Part shown: positions 1 to 10,886 of the stretch, one piece after another
Layout of the letters: every line of letters begins with the position of its first letter
Position numbering within the stretch: the first letter of the stretch is position 1
Notes under the pieces: generated by a model
Seen by the model: the letters and a program-made list of their open reading frames with translations, nothing else
Told to the model about the DNA's origin: nothing
Database searches by the model: none
Assembly: GCA_018287875.1 (NCBI GenBank)
Contig: JAGVVL010000027.1
Coordinates: forward strand, 1,550,001 to 1,614,000
Reading direction: 5' to 3'
Source of the DNA: Nigrospora sphaerica
Taxonomy: Eukaryota > Ascomycota > Sordariomycetes > Amphisphaeriales > Apiosporaceae
DNA: 64,000 nt
Position numbers and translations under genes: made by a program

Positions 1-14
1 CAGTATGGCGATAA

Positions 15-46
<32 letters not shown>
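1..46 (+). mobile_element. 3' terminus of a LINE with (TG)n tail
   Basis: Bases 1-19 are identical to the 3' end of the LINE fragment at about 8832-8850 and resemble the 3' end of the full-length LINE at 49260-60742 (minus strand). Here the terminus is followed by 14 TG repeats (19-46) instead of the CTGT or GAA repeats that follow the other two copies. The rest of this copy lies left of the window, so length and intactness are unknown. Confidence 0.7.
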
Positions 47-1206
47 ACAGCTTTCTAATAAGGTAGCAGGTATGAATATCCTTCTACTTTCCCTATTCAT
101 AGGTAGAAGGGCATCCTTCTTCTTTACTCAATTGACACCCTATACGGTTGCTAGTCAATATGCGTATCATCGAGGCCGGCATCGTTCAGGCTCGGGCCGA
201 TTGCAGCTGCATCTTGCCCGGTTTGAGAGACGTGGCGAGCGATGGTCCCGGTAATGTGAAGATCTCTCCGTATGTGAGATCCTTAGTGGGCCTCGGAGAA
301 CCGGTCCTAGAGAACCGGGTTAACTAGGGACCCATGCATCCAAAAAGAGGCGTTGCAGGGCAAATGACGCCGAGTATCGCCGCAGCGCTAAGCCCAATTC
401 TGTATCGAGGCCACGAGAACGCCATCCTTTCCCCTCAACACTTGCATGACAAGGCATGGCGACATTCTTGGCTGTCCTTTACTGGCTGCCCGCACCTTGG
501 CGTCACCGGATATCGAGTTGCCCCCACCCACACATGGCATAGTCCAGATCCTGCGTGTTCCGACTTCCGACCACATGGTTTTGCCGTCTTGACCTCTCGC
601 TGTGACATGTTCGCTCATCCATCCAATCGGATCACATTAAGGAATGCACCTGCCACTCTTGACCCTTGAAAAAGTTGGGGAAAAGTATACTTTACTCAAA
701 TGCCTATGGCCCCACTGCCTTGCTGTCGAAGAATTTTAAACACGGAATAAATCAAAACGGCTTAATGCTTCAAGGCAACATCAACTATGAGGCTAGCTGA
801 ATATCGACATTAACTCAGCTGTGATAGAAAATTTTTAAAGGGGGATAGTTGATATTGACGAGGCACGACCCTCACAATAAAATCTTCAGAGGCGTCGCCT
901 TAATGATGATTGAATTGGATCGTGGATTGCCACTTAGATCAAGTCGACCGGAGGATCTACCCGGAATCCCGCGCGAGGCCTTCGGTTCGCTGCATCACAT
1001 CCATGCTATACGCCAAGCCTCCTCACGGAGCTCCCGATACAGTAAGCAGCGTATGTCGTCAACAGGCAGCAATCGATGTCAAAAAATCCCTGACACCGGG
1101 ATCATGGGCCTCGGAATAACTAGCACCGTCCACTGCGTGGACTCATGTACCTGGGCCCGCTGTCTGCATTGCAACTTGAGTAATATACCCCATGCTATCC
1201 CTCGTG
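47..1206. other. Intergenic, no gene supported
   Basis: Short open frames occur on both strands (for example 334-669) but none shows a recognisable domain, a splice-consistent structure or homology to anything else in the window. The 3' part (about 850-1290) is the upstream region of the FAD oxidase gene. Confidence 0.5.
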
Positions 1207-1212
1207 TATAAA
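1207..1212 (+). promoter_or_regulatory. TATA box of the FAD oxidase gene
   Basis: A TATAAA hexamer lies 86 bp upstream of the ATG at 1298, a normal distance in ascomycetes. It is followed by a pyrimidine-rich stretch before the start codon. Confidence 0.5.
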
Positions 1213-1297
1213 GAGCGACGGCATCTGCCCAAACCGACCCTTACCACCATTTTTTGTACCCTGCAAGATCTCTCCTGTACTTTAGCCATCTGCCAAG

Positions 1298-2903
1298 ATG
1301 CATAAAGCGAGTTTGTTCCTCGGTGTTTTGACAGCTTTGGCCGAAACAGCCGCACTTGTCACTCGAGCTGATATTAATCAATGCCTCTCGGCTTCGGGTG
1401 TTCCCTATGATGCCAGGAGCTCCGATGACTGGAACATAGACTCGGCCGCATACAACGTCCGTCTTCCTTACACGCCCATCGCCATCGCTGTTCCCCGGAC
1501 AATTGAGCATATCAAGAAGGCGGTTCTGTGCGGTAAAGAACTTAAAATCAAGGTTTCTAGCCGATCCGGCGGTCACAGCTACGCGTCCTTCGGCCTGGGC
1601 GGTGACAACTCCCACCTGGTCATCGAGCTGAGCCGGATGTACGGCGTGTCACTTGACAGGCGCACACACGTCGCCACGGTAGAGCCTGGTGCAAGACTTG
1701 GTCACATGGCCAGCGTCTTGTACAAGGAACACAACCGTGCTGTCTCACACGGCACATGCCCTGGGTAAGCTGGCAATCCATCGACATTCTGTTGAAAGCC
1801 ATCTGTTGATCCATCTGTAGTGTCGGTATCTCAGGCCACTTCGCACACGGCGGCTTTGGCTTCAGTTCTCATACGCACGGCCTGGCAGTTGACTCTGTCG
1901 TGGGTGCCACGGTTGTACTCGCCAACGGTGCCGTGGTCGAGGCATCAGAGAAGAAGAACTCTGATCTTTTCTGGGCCATCAAAGGTGCTGGTTCTAATTA
2001 CGGGGTCATCGCATCGTGGAAGCTAAAGACAATCGAGGCCCCCACAACCCTGACCTACTTTAGCATCTCCTTGGGCTGGAATAGGACTACGGCCAAGACG
2101 GGACTAAATTCCCTGGAAAGATACGCCAAGAATGTGATGCCTCGCAAACTCAACTTTCGTATTTCCGACTACAACCGCGGCGATCCAGTCATCGAGGGTC
2201 TTTACTATGGAACCAACGAGCAGATGCACGCCGCCATTGCCCCTCTTCTCGCCGAGGCTGCCCCGACAGCCAATTTCACAGGGTCGCAGACTGTCAACTG
2301 GATCGAGGCTGTTACCTACTTTGCCTTTAATTCAACCATTGACTGGACATGGCCTAGCCCCGTAAGTAGCTCCGCAATCAACACCACGCCCGCTGGGAGC
2401 AAAAGATCACTGATAATTCCCACTAGCGTGACAATTTCTATGCCAAGAGCGTGACGCTCAAGGGTCTCAACGGCACGTCCGCGTCTAATTTCGTCGATTA
2501 CTGGTTTGACACCGCTAACAAGCTCACCTCGCGTCAATGGTTTTTCCAACTCGACATGCATGGCGGCAAAAACTCGGCCATCAGCCAGATTACTAACAGT
2601 GAGACGGCCTATGCACACCGCGATAAGCTGTACATCATCCAGTTCTACGACCGTCTCTCAACCGATGCCGTGTACCCAGCGGATGGCTTCAACTTCTTGG
2701 ACGGCTGGGTAGACGAGGTGACGAAACCTCTTCCCGCCTCGGACTGGGGAAAGTACATTAATTACGCCGATTCCAACCTCAACCAGGAGTCAGCTCAGAG
2801 ACTTTACTATGGCGAGAATCTTAGCAAGCTGCAGCAGCTTAAGGCCAAGTACGATCCGGAAGAGCTTTTCTGGTATCCTCAATCCGTCCGACCCAGGGTT
2901 TAG
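1298..2903 (+). CDS. Secreted FAD-linked (berberine-bridge-type) oxidoreductase
   Basis: Three exons (1298-1764, 1821-2361, 2427-2903) with GT-AG introns of 56 and 65 bp join in frame to a 494-residue protein. The first 19 or so residues are a hydrophobic signal peptide. A FAD_binding_4 (PCMH) domain follows, with the RSGGHSY motif whose His is the usual covalent flavin site (near residue 91) and a Cys in GTCPGVGISGH, spliced across intron 1, matching the second (6-S-cysteinyl) attachment site of bicovalent family members. The C-terminus carries the BBE motif around YYGENLSKL and ends in the typical FWYPQSV. No frame break is present, unlike most long genes here. The substrate is unknown; relatives oxidise alcohols, oligosaccharides or metabolite intermediates. 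It is 13.7 kb from the HR-PKS and separated by transposons, so cluster membership is doubtful. Confidence 0.9.
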
Positions 2904-3297
2904 ACATCGATAAACGAGGGGTGGGATCGCTCGCAATTCTCGTTGCTCTGCCTTTAGAGCTGCGACAGAGGTAGAAAGAAATTGGATGCTCTGCCCTTTG
3001 CGTCGATAAAGAGCTTGTATAGCCCTTAATTCCAATTCTTATCCTCTTGCCCGTTACATTGTGTATAACAGGCTTATCTGGTTTTCCATACCGTTATCAA
3101 ACTTTTGATCATGTCTAAAGGAACTTCCCAGGCTTGCGCCATTGACTGTATTAGTACTTATCAGGGCATTCCTGCTGCGGACAACCGACGAGGGAAACGA
3201 GCTGGCATGTAATTACGATCTCGAAAGCATTATTGGAGCCAAGGGTACGTTTCGTCGCTGTCGAGAGTAAGGGTCTTCGTGTGGCGGTAACATGTCA
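2904..3297. other. Intergenic between FAD oxidase and transposon
   Basis: Contains the 3' UTR of the FAD oxidase and ends at the TA target dinucleotide (3298-3299) of the adjacent transposon. Nothing else is recognisable. Confidence 0.5.
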
Positions 3298-3299
3298 TA

Positions 3300-5204
3300 A
3301 GCTCACCCCCTACCAAAGAGCCAACCCCCAAACAGCCGCTGGTTTCGGACAACAGATGAGACAATCACAAACCTTCAACACCAAATATGTAAACAACAAG
3401 ACATATCGAGAGTAACCGTTTTCCGCTCTTTCGTTTGATACCAATATCGATGGATGAAGCGCCGCTGGCTGTCGCTCTCCTTCAAGTGACCTAAGGTTAA
3501 TCAGTCCGTTCAGTCGCCAAGCACTGCAACGTCACCTGGCACTGGTTAACTGCCAGAATCAATTGCAAACCTCTGAAAAGGCATGCCTAGGAGCATCACC
3601 AAGCCCTCACGGAGGAGCAAGAGCGCCAACTTATAGCGTGGGTGTTACTTCAAGGCCGCCTTGGCTGGGCTCCAACACACGGCCGCTTTCGTCAATTCGC
3701 CCAGTCCATCCTCAACACCTCTGGAAGCCACCGCCGCCTTGGAAAACGCTGGCATCACCGGTTCTTCAAGTGCTGGCCGCAGGTCAAGACCCTGGTGTCC
3801 ACTGGCATGAGTTTCCAGCGCCTCAATGGCGCCTCTCGCGCCAATATTGAGGAGCTCTTCGAAAGGCTAGCCCGCGAAGACCTCGCCAGCATCCCACTAG
3901 AGCACAACTGGAACTTCGATGAGATAGGTGCTCAGATTAGCCTTGGAGGCTACCCCTTCGTCATTAGACCTGCCGCTATGAGCCAGATCTTGGCCATGGA
4001 TACTCCCCGAGGCGAGTGGACGACCTCTCTGGAAGCAATCTCTGCCGCTAGCCGTGCGCTGCCTCCGCTGGTGATTTTCAAGGGCAAGGCTGTTCGACAG
4101 CAGTGGTTCAACTCCCAAGTCGACGAGCAGGACTTCGAAAGCTGGTCTTTTGAAGCCTCACGGGCTGGCTGGACCAGCAATTCAATTGCGCTGCGCTAGC
4201 CAAAGCAGAGATTCGTGCCTCTGACGGCTCCAGAGGACCCTGAACAGTGGCGGCAACTCATCCTCGACGGCCACGCAAGCCACTGCACTAAGGAGTTCAT
4301 GATGACATGTTTCGAGGCACGCGTCTGGCTCAACCTTTTGCCAGCTCATACCTCTCAAGTGCTGTAGCCGTTAAATCTCGGCCATTTCTCAGTGTTAAAG
4401 CGAGCCTATCGGAAATACCTACGTGATGCCTGTCTCACCAGCTTAACACTGACTCCAAAGAAGCTAGAGTTTCTAGAGGCCTGGAACAAGGCTCGTAAGG
4501 AGGCTCTGATAGCAAAGCATATTGCCACAGACTAGAGAGCGACAGGCATCTATCTAAGGGACCCCAGCAAGCCGCTCAATAGCCGACTGGCGAGGTAGCA
4601 TGACCGCGACAGGTTAGAGGGGTCAAATTGGTGTGTTCCGCAGCTAAGGGAGGACCCTCTGCTGTCGCAGATGTCTGCTCTGGAGGTCAAGACACCTAGT
4701 ACGTCACGTCAGATCAGCGTCATCCACCGGGACCTTGGCGATGTTGATCCAGTCTATAACTACACAACGCTACGCCAGGTGTTTCGGAAGACTGGCAAGG
4801 CCTTGGACCAAGCGACCGCTGAGATCTCCAGTCTGAAGCACGAACGAGACAACTTGGCTACAGCGCTGGATTTCCAGAAGCCTCAGAAACGGCGTAAGGC
4901 TCAGCTAGCCGCTCAGGACCGTTTCGTGACGATGCTGGAGGTGCGCAAAGTCAAGGAGGAGATGTCGACCCCTGAAGATGCAGGGGTACGGTCACTGCGG
5001 AATCTGAAGCTGTCCGCACAGACAGATCGGACGAAGAAGTCGATTCTGAGGTAGAGACTGCATCATAGTCTCTTGAAATCAGTCTGCTTGTGCGTAGCCA
5101 TTGTGGTTGTTGAGAACTTTCAATTGATCCGTACTGTTGCCATCGCGTGAGGTCATCTTGACCTCTGGCCGTTTGGGGGTTGGCTCTTTGGTGGGGGGTG
5201 AGCT
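3300..5204 (+). mobile_element. Pogo-type DNA transposon, copy 1 (inactivated)
   Basis: The element is bounded by inverted repeats of about 35 bp (3300-3335 and 5170-5204) with one or two mismatches, and by a TA dinucleotide at each side (3298-3299, 5205-5206), the target duplication of Tc1/mariner-pogo elements. The interior encodes a DDE_1/CENP-B-type transposase broken by stops. A second copy at 30251-32173 is nearly identical over most of its length but has different flanks, so both are genuine insertions rather than a duplicated block. Confidence 0.92.
3550..5054 (+). pseudogene. Pogo-type transposase, broken by nonsense codons
   Basis: A helix-turn-helix/CENP-B-like N-terminus (around LTEEQERQLIAWVL) is followed by the DDE region. 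The first acidic site is present in NWNFDEIGA (about 3910) and the second in LILDGHASH (about 4262). The third site, normally QPLDxG, reads stop-PLNLG (about 4364): both the Gln-to-stop and the Asp-to-Asn change are C-to-T type transitions. Other stops at about 4197, 4533 and 4596 are also explained by TGG-to-TAG or CAG-to-TAG. The C-terminal part has the usual coiled, basic region (about 4671-5054). With the third catalytic Asp lost and several stops, no active enzyme can be made. Confidence 0.85.
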
Positions 5205-5206
5205 TA

Positions 5207-5430
5207 AAGCCGCACGACTCGCGGATGACAAAAAAAAAAAAAGGAAAAAAAGGAAACACTACTCACGAATACAGCTAGACTGCCAATCACCGCCATCTAG
5301 CGTCTTATCGGCGGTGTAATCCTGCGCCGTTGGATTTTTAAATCCACACGTTGGCGCGCGGGGTCTCGTGGCCAGGAGAAGCAATAGGTCATATTGGTCG
5401 ACGCCATACACGCCAAGTCACCCCGTCACG
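5207..5430. other. Short intergenic with poly-A tract
   Basis: Lies between the transposon TA duplication and the HET gene start. It holds an A-rich run (about 5230-5256) and the HET gene leader; no other signal seen. Confidence 0.4.
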
Positions 5431-7477
5431 ATGTCTCGACGAATCTGGGACGATATCTGCCATGGATTCGGAGAACGCGGTATTATTGGCATCTTAATTG
5501 ATGCTATCTTGACGGGACCTGAGCAACCGCTTACATTCGCCGAGCCGGAGGGCCCGTCTGAGCAGCCCGTCACGTACGGATACACGCCGCTCCCAAAAGA
5601 TCTGGAGGAACCATGTATCCGTCTCCTGGAGCTTCTGCCCGGCCAGCGACAAGACGCCATTGCATGCCGCCTTACTAGCCACCGGCTGGGTGATTGCCGA
5701 GGCCACTACGAAGCGCTGAGCTACGTTTGGGGCGACACCAGCAACACCTGGAACATATACGTCGACGGCATGTCGTTCTACGTGGGCGAGAACCTGTACC
5801 AGGCCCTGTCGGACCTGCGAGCCGCCGATGAGGCGCGCATGCTCTGGATCGACGCCGTCTGCATCGACCAGACTGATATCGCCGAGCGCAACCGGCAGGT
5901 GGCCGTCATGGCCGACATCTACCGCGGCGCCGCGCGCACCCTCATCTACCTAGGGCCGGCGTACCCGAGGGCCACACCGCTGGCGTACGCTATGGTGGAG
6001 CGGCTCGCGGCCGAGGCGCTGGCGGCTGGCGGGACCCCGGCGGCGCCGTTCACGCTCTCGTCGCTGGACCAGAGCGCGTCGGTCCGGAGCCGGCTCTCGC
6101 CCCGCGACGTCAACCTGCTTGACGTGTCCAGCATCCGCCACATCGCCGAGGCCACCTGGTGGGCCCGCGCCTGGACAGCCCAGGAGATCCTGTTGGCTCC
6201 CGGGCCACGATGCTCACGGGTGTCCACGCCATCGAGTGGGATCGCTTCTGCGCCGGTGTCGACTACGGTCTACGCACCGGCATCATCGATGCCGTCACCG
6301 GCGGCGTACTTGTCGACCCCTGCGTCCTGCCCTACCTGATGACGCGCACGCTTCACCGGGAGGCGCACACGAGCTTCGCGGAGCCCGGGGCCAGCGCCGC
6401 CGCAGCCTCAGCACAGCGTCTTCTTGTCCTGTTGGTGCAGGGTCGATCGCGCCTGGCCATGGACCCCGCGACAAAATCTATGCCTACTTGGGCATGATGG
6501 CACTAAGTCATACCCACGCCGGCTCGCTTGCTATCACGCCCGACTATGCAGCCGAGGACGTAGACGTCTACAGGCATGCGGCCCAGAGCATTATCATCCA
6601 CTCGGGCTGTCTCGATGCCCTGGGGGCTTGTGTACCGGATGCTTCGGCCCCTCTGCCCACATGGGTGCCTGACTGGAGTAACACAGACCCGGTCCCCAGA
6701 CCCTTGATGTACGACACGCTCGGAGGCCGACGGCTTACGCACGCCTGTCCGTTCGATTCGCCGCCGCCGACCTTCACCCATGATGGAACGTGTCTCGTTC
6801 TCTCGGGAACGCCCATCACATCCATCAAGTCCCTCTCTCCCGTGCTCCCGCGGCCTTTCTTTGACACCGAGGGCAACTGGCTCCTTTGTTTCCTCTCCGA
6901 GAAACTTGGCGACTCGCGGCTAGCGACGGCGGTGAAATTATTCCTCCTAGTGCCCATCATCTTCACCCAGCTTCGTGCGGTTTACCAAGGACTGCTCGTC
7001 ATAGTCACACACCTCGGCTTACTTGCTCAACTCGATGCTTTCGCCGCCGAGGCGCCACCCTCGAACCCAGCTTCCCGACCCGGCGGCGACGAGGAAGATA
7101 ACGATCCACTTTACGTTTACCGACAGACCCTCTCGGCCGGCGCCGGGTCGGAATCGGACGGCGACAGCGTGCGTCGGCTCTTCTACGCGTGGGCGGCCCA
7201 GCATCGGCCCCTTTTCCGCATGTGCGCCCTCGGGATTCACAAGGTCCTGCCGTCCCTCGTTCTCTTTACCTATCTCTGGTCCACGCGGACACAGTACAGT
7301 GGCTTCACCCGCTATCTCGAGATGATGTACGAGCGGCGACTGGGCCGGGGGACTAACGGGTTTCTAGCCCTTCTTCCCGCCGCTTCACAGGTGGGCGACG
7401 AGGTCGTGGTCGCTAGGCGGGGAGGGTGCCTCTCGTCCTGCGTCGTGATGAGGGAGGCGATGATTGCTACAGTTTAG
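5431..7477 (+). CDS. HET-domain heterokaryon-incompatibility protein (two frame breaks)
   Basis: About 682 residues if the frame breaks are bridged. The N-terminal HET domain (PF06985) shows all three blocks: YEALSYVWGD (about 5713), LWIDAVCIDQ with the following NRQVAVMADIY (about 5841), and WWARAWTAQEI (about 6157). HET proteins trigger cell death when incompatible hyphae fuse. The C-terminal 400 residues are the usual poorly conserved part, with a hydrophobic stretch near 6930-7020 that may be membrane-associated. The frame changes at about 6200 (GGCTCCCGGG) and at about 6463 (GGACCCC); each is repaired by one added base and both sides continue the same protein. I chose the ATG at 5431; an in-frame ATG at 5368 would add 21 residues. 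Not expected to belong to the metabolite cluster. Confidence 0.85.
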
Positions 7478-7649
7478 TGGGAGAAGCGTATATGGAAGGT
7501 ATCATGGAGGGAGAGGCTTTCCGGGAGAGTGGCCAGGTAAGATTTGTAGTCCGTTGAGATAAGCAGGCCATTTTTAAAAGCGACGGGTAACTGGAATGGA
7601 ATAGAACACTTGTACGGCAGGATCAGGAAACAGCCTTAATCTCGCGTAC
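7478..7649. other. Intergenic 3' of HET gene
   Basis: No feature recognised; presumably the convergent 3' untranslated regions of the HET gene and of the minus-strand fragment that follows. Confidence 0.4.
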
Positions 7650-8016
7650 CTAAACCTTCCAACCCTCCGGGTTGCTCAAGTCGGCAAACGGCCCGGAAAC
7701 CGCCACGCGCATGGGATAGTTGCCTGGCCCCACGCCGGTGCCATTAGTAAAGTGGCCAAGCCGCGCGTACTGTTGTTGATACCGCGAGTAAATGCCCTCG
7801 CGGGGCGAGCCTTTCCCCTCACCCAGTGAAGCGTCACGCGGCCGGGAAGAGTCCCGTGTATGCGGAAAGAATCATATAAAGTTGGACTCCCACCACTCGG
7901 GCCAACCCAGAATTGGGCCACCGCACCTATCTTGAGACCCCCTAAGCTGACTTTTAGTGTTTTGCAGCCATTTGATGTGTAAAATGTAGGTGACCTGCCA
8001 GTTGACAGATCCTGCT
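7650..8016 (-). pseudogene. 3' fragment of an unidentified gene
   Basis: Reading leftwards from about 8016, an open frame of roughly 120 residues is rich in Gly, Val and aromatic residues in an alternating pattern that suggests beta structure, and ends PFADLSNPEGWKV at the stop (7650-7652). One frame change lies in an AGGGGAAAGG run at about 7815; both sides fit a single protein. There is no start codon, the frame is closed by a stop just upstream (about 8017), and a LINE fragment begins 80 bp further on, so this is either a last exon or a truncated gene. I do not recognise the family. Confidence 0.4.
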
Positions 8017-8096
8017 CTTAATAGCCTATGTGTGTCCACGGTATCCAGTTTAGCAGACTAGGTTATTGTCCCCCCCCATGGTGGCACGCATCAGCT

Positions 8097-8867
8097 ACTC
8101 TCAAGGCTCCAAAAGAGCTGTACCTCCCTAGACAGACACTCCATAACCTCCTCGCGATCCGATCAGGCCATGGAGACTTCGACTGGTACCATAAAAAGTT
8201 CCGACACCTCCAGAACGACCGGTGAGCATGCCGCATGCTACAAACACCGGAGCATCTAGTTCATTGCCCGAAAACGAGACGACACCAGGCCCGTGTTACG
8301 GCATGGGTACATAGGTACAAGGGCATGGGAACGCATGGACGACTTACCGCTGCCTAGCGGTACGTACCGCCGCTGGCTGGATATATTCCTGCCAAACAGT
8401 GACTGCGAGGAGACTGTTCCTCTTCTTTTCCTCTTCACCTGTAGTTTTCGCATCTCAATAGAACCCTTGGGTCATCAACAGATTCTTCGTTCCTTGAACC
8501 GTGACAGCCCGATGGCCAAAGTTCGACCCCGAACCGAAAGCCCTAAGGAAATACAGGCAACGGCTGATACACAACCCGGAGAAGTTTTAGCTCTTCGTGT
8601 CGCTGACGAAATACTATGAAGATATATGCCCACCACCGGTAGGCCGTAGAGGACACTTTACATGAAGCAGTAGCTATCCAGACGGAGAAAGCGCCGGGAA
8701 TGAGCTCGCACGGAGGAGCCACGGAGACGGTTTGACCAAAAGTTTGCCATTGTGCTTGACATGCGGGATATCTCGTGTACATGTAGATAGACTCTCGCAC
8801 GCCAAATGCCCTCGGGAGGCGGGACACGTCCCAGTATGGCGATAATACATCTGTCTGTCTGTCTGTC
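8097..8867 (+). mobile_element. 5'-truncated LINE (family A) with CTGT tail
   Basis: From 8097 the translated sequence (KAPKEL.LPR.TLHN and RSGHGDFDWYHKK) matches the C-terminal region of the full-length LINE at 49260-60742. The match resumes after a 213-bp LTR insertion (8294-8506) and runs to the same 3' terminus at 8850, followed by a (CTGT)4 tail (8851-8867). It is therefore a 5'-truncated retrotransposition product, later broken by the LTR and by stops. Confidence 0.8.
8294..8506 (+). mobile_element. Solo LTR, 213 bp
   Basis: The insert begins TGTTACGG and ends CCGTGACA, giving the TG...CA ends of an LTR with short inverted termini, and is flanked by the 5-bp direct repeat GCCCG (8289-8293 and 8507-8511). 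Removing it with one repeat copy restores continuity with the full-length LINE protein (RRH.AR to PKFDPEP). There is no internal retrotransposon sequence, so it is a solo LTR left by recombination. A related sequence lies at about 61083-61366 on the minus strand. Confidence 0.75.
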
Positions 8868-9411
8868 CCTCACCGATGGGTCCAGGTCCTGTTCTCCCAA
8901 GAGTCATCGACCTGACCCCCTCGATCGGTCCTCTTCTGGCTGTCCTCTTAGATTAGTTCAGTCGATTGGGTGTTCCCGATTGCATTGATTGTGCGATTGA
9001 ACCTGCGTCGATTCCGCCCCGTGGGGTGGAAGGTGTGGAGCCAGTTTCCAGTGGTGTGGCAGGCGTGGACCGGGCGAATTGGGTCGACCCGAAAAGAACA
9101 GGGTCAGAGTCGGCGTAAGACTCCAATTTGAGTTTAGCTATGGACGTTTCGGGGAAGGAGTGGTTATAGCGATTGCCGTAGATTGCGACTGTGCGGGACG
9201 ACAGATAAACGGAGGGCTTGCAGGTAGACGTTGGCGAAGGCGATAAGCAGCGATGCGATGTGGTGAACGATGGAGGGCTCGCAGGTCTCGATTCCTCAGT
9301 GTCGATTGGCGTCCGTTTCCAGGCGGTGCATATATCCGATCGGGCTGATTGAATGCCTCATACTGAGCACCATTTGGAGGCCTTTGACAATAGTGAGTTG
9401 TATTCTCCACC
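8868..9411. other. Intergenic, no gene supported
   Basis: No coding or structural signal recognised. It ends at the target-site duplication of the next LINE (9412-9425). Confidence 0.4.
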
Positions 9412-9425
9412 AATCTCCAGGTGGG
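9412..9425 (+). repeat. Target-site duplication, left, of LINE B1
   Basis: AATCTCCAGGTGGG occurs here and again at 14254-14267, directly after the AAT tail of the LINE. This defines the insertion as 9426-14253. Confidence 0.85.
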
Positions 9426-9532
9426 GAAAAACTTCTCGAAACCGACCCCACACGGCGATAACTTCACAACCACGACTTTGAAACCCACCGGATAGCCCGG
9501 AAACTGTTCCTAGGGCCCCATTTACCCTAGAA

Positions 9533-10831
9533 ATGGTCGATCCACCACCCTCGAGGCAAAGCGCGGGTGGCGGGAACCCCCAACGTCCCGCCCCACCACC
9601 CGAGCCGTCGCCTCCAGACTCGCGTACGCCATCGCCAAGCAGCAACACGGCACCTGGACGCAGTCCAGAAGCCATTCGCAGCACCGTAAACAGCCTTAGA
9701 CGCTTCTTAGCTGGTGATTCCGACGTTGCCACCTTAGTTGCAGCCGTACAAGCCGCCATCCCGGTCCTCGAGGCGGCAGCTAAGGAACCAGACAACCAGA
9801 CTAGCATCGAGAGACGCATCGATGCCATCGAGAACACGCTTCAGGCCATCCACAAGCACATTAAGGCTCCTAAGACATACGCTGCCGCTGCCACCGCCAT
9901 AACCGCCGCTCCCTCACTTAGAGCCCCTCAGATAGCTAAGGCGCTCCCTCCCCGTCAGGAACGAGAGATCACCGTCAAGGCTACAGAGACAGAAGGACGC
10001 ACCTACGCAGAGATCGTTCGCAAGATCAACACCGCCGCAGGGAGAGAGGCAGCAGTAGCAGCACGTAAGCTCCCTAGCGGAGACTACGCCATCACATGCA
10101 AGACAGCAGCGGAGAAACAAGCCCTAGAAGCCGACCTAAACTGGACCGCCGAGGCCTTCGGAGAGAGTGCCTCCATCCAGAAGAGAAAGATCCTGGTGGT
10201 GGCCCATGGCATTAACAAAGAGGCCATAGAGACGAACCAAGGGCAGCTAGGAGTCCAACTCCGGAACCAGCCCGGCGGCCCTATCGACGTACTAGAGGCC
10301 AAGCTACCTCGCAACGCTAAGACCTCGTCTGGGAAGGTCACGGCCCTATATATTGCAGTACCCACGGTTCAACAAGCGGAACAGCTATGTCGAGACGGCC
10401 TTATTTGGCAGTATGGCTACTATCCATGCGAGCCCTTCGCCGAAGGAGCACAGCTTAAGCAATGCTACCACTGCTACCGTTATGGACATATCGCCCGTGT
10501 CTGCCGCCACGCACGCAGGTGCGGGCTCTGCTCTTCAACAAAGCATGATGATAAAGAATGCCCAGAAGCCGAGAATAAGAGCCGGTACTGCTGTCCAGCA
10601 TGCCGAGGACCACACACTGCGTGGTCTAAGGAGTGCCCAGTCCGCCAAGAGCAGGTCCAGATTGCCAAGGCTGCTTATGTCACAAGACCGAAGGGATTCG
10701 CACTGCCCTCGCAAGAACCCCTAAGACAACAGCCGAAGACTGGCAGACAGTTCAGCCGCGGAAGCGTCGAGCGACCAGCTGCCGTACTAGAAGCACTGGC
10801 AGAGCCCGCAGTAGAACCCACGAAGAGATAG
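9533..10831 (+). CDS. LINE B1 ORF1, gag-like zinc-knuckle protein
   Basis: An uninterrupted 432-residue frame. The N-terminus is Pro/Ser-rich and disordered, the middle is helical and charged, and the C-terminal third has three Cys-rich motifs: CYHCYRYGHIARVC (CX2CX4HX4C knuckle, about 10469), CGLCSSTKHDDKEC and CCPACRGPHTAWSKEC. Such proteins bind the LINE RNA and form the retrotransposition particle. The 55-bp gap to ORF2 suggests translation of both from one transcript. Confidence 0.85.
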   Translation: MVDPPPSRQSAGGGNPQRPAPPPEPSPPDSRTPSPSSNTAPGRSPEAIRSTVNSLRRFLAGDSDVATLVAAVQAAIPVLEAAAKEPDNQTSIERRIDAIENTLQAIHKHIKAPKTYAAAATAITAAPSLRAPQIAKALPPRQEREITVKATETEGRTYAEIVRKINTAAGREAAVAARKLPSGDYAITCKTAAEKQALEADLNWTAEAFGESASIQKRKILVVAHGINKEAIETNQGQLGVQLRNQPGGPIDVLEAKLPRNAKTSSGKVTALYIAVPTVQQAEQLCRDGLIWQYGYYPCEPFAEGAQLKQCYHCYRYGHIARVCRHARRCGLCSSTKHDDKECPEAENKSRYCCPACRGPHTAWSKECPVRQEQVQIAKAAYVTRPKGFALPSQEPLRQQPKTGRQFSRGSVERPAAVLEALAEPAVEPTKR

Positions 10832-10886
10832 ACGACATGGACATCGAAACACCGGAGTCAACACTAAACAGCATCCACGCTCGACC

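Noticed and set aside
334..1211. Several 60-120-residue open frames left of the FAD oxidase
   Set aside because: They overlap on both strands, show no motif and have no neighbour relation; treated as chance frames.
5431..7477. HET gene as a regulator or resistance gene of the cluster
   Set aside because: Its domain is for vegetative incompatibility and it is separated from the PKS by 9 kb of transposons; no link is visible.
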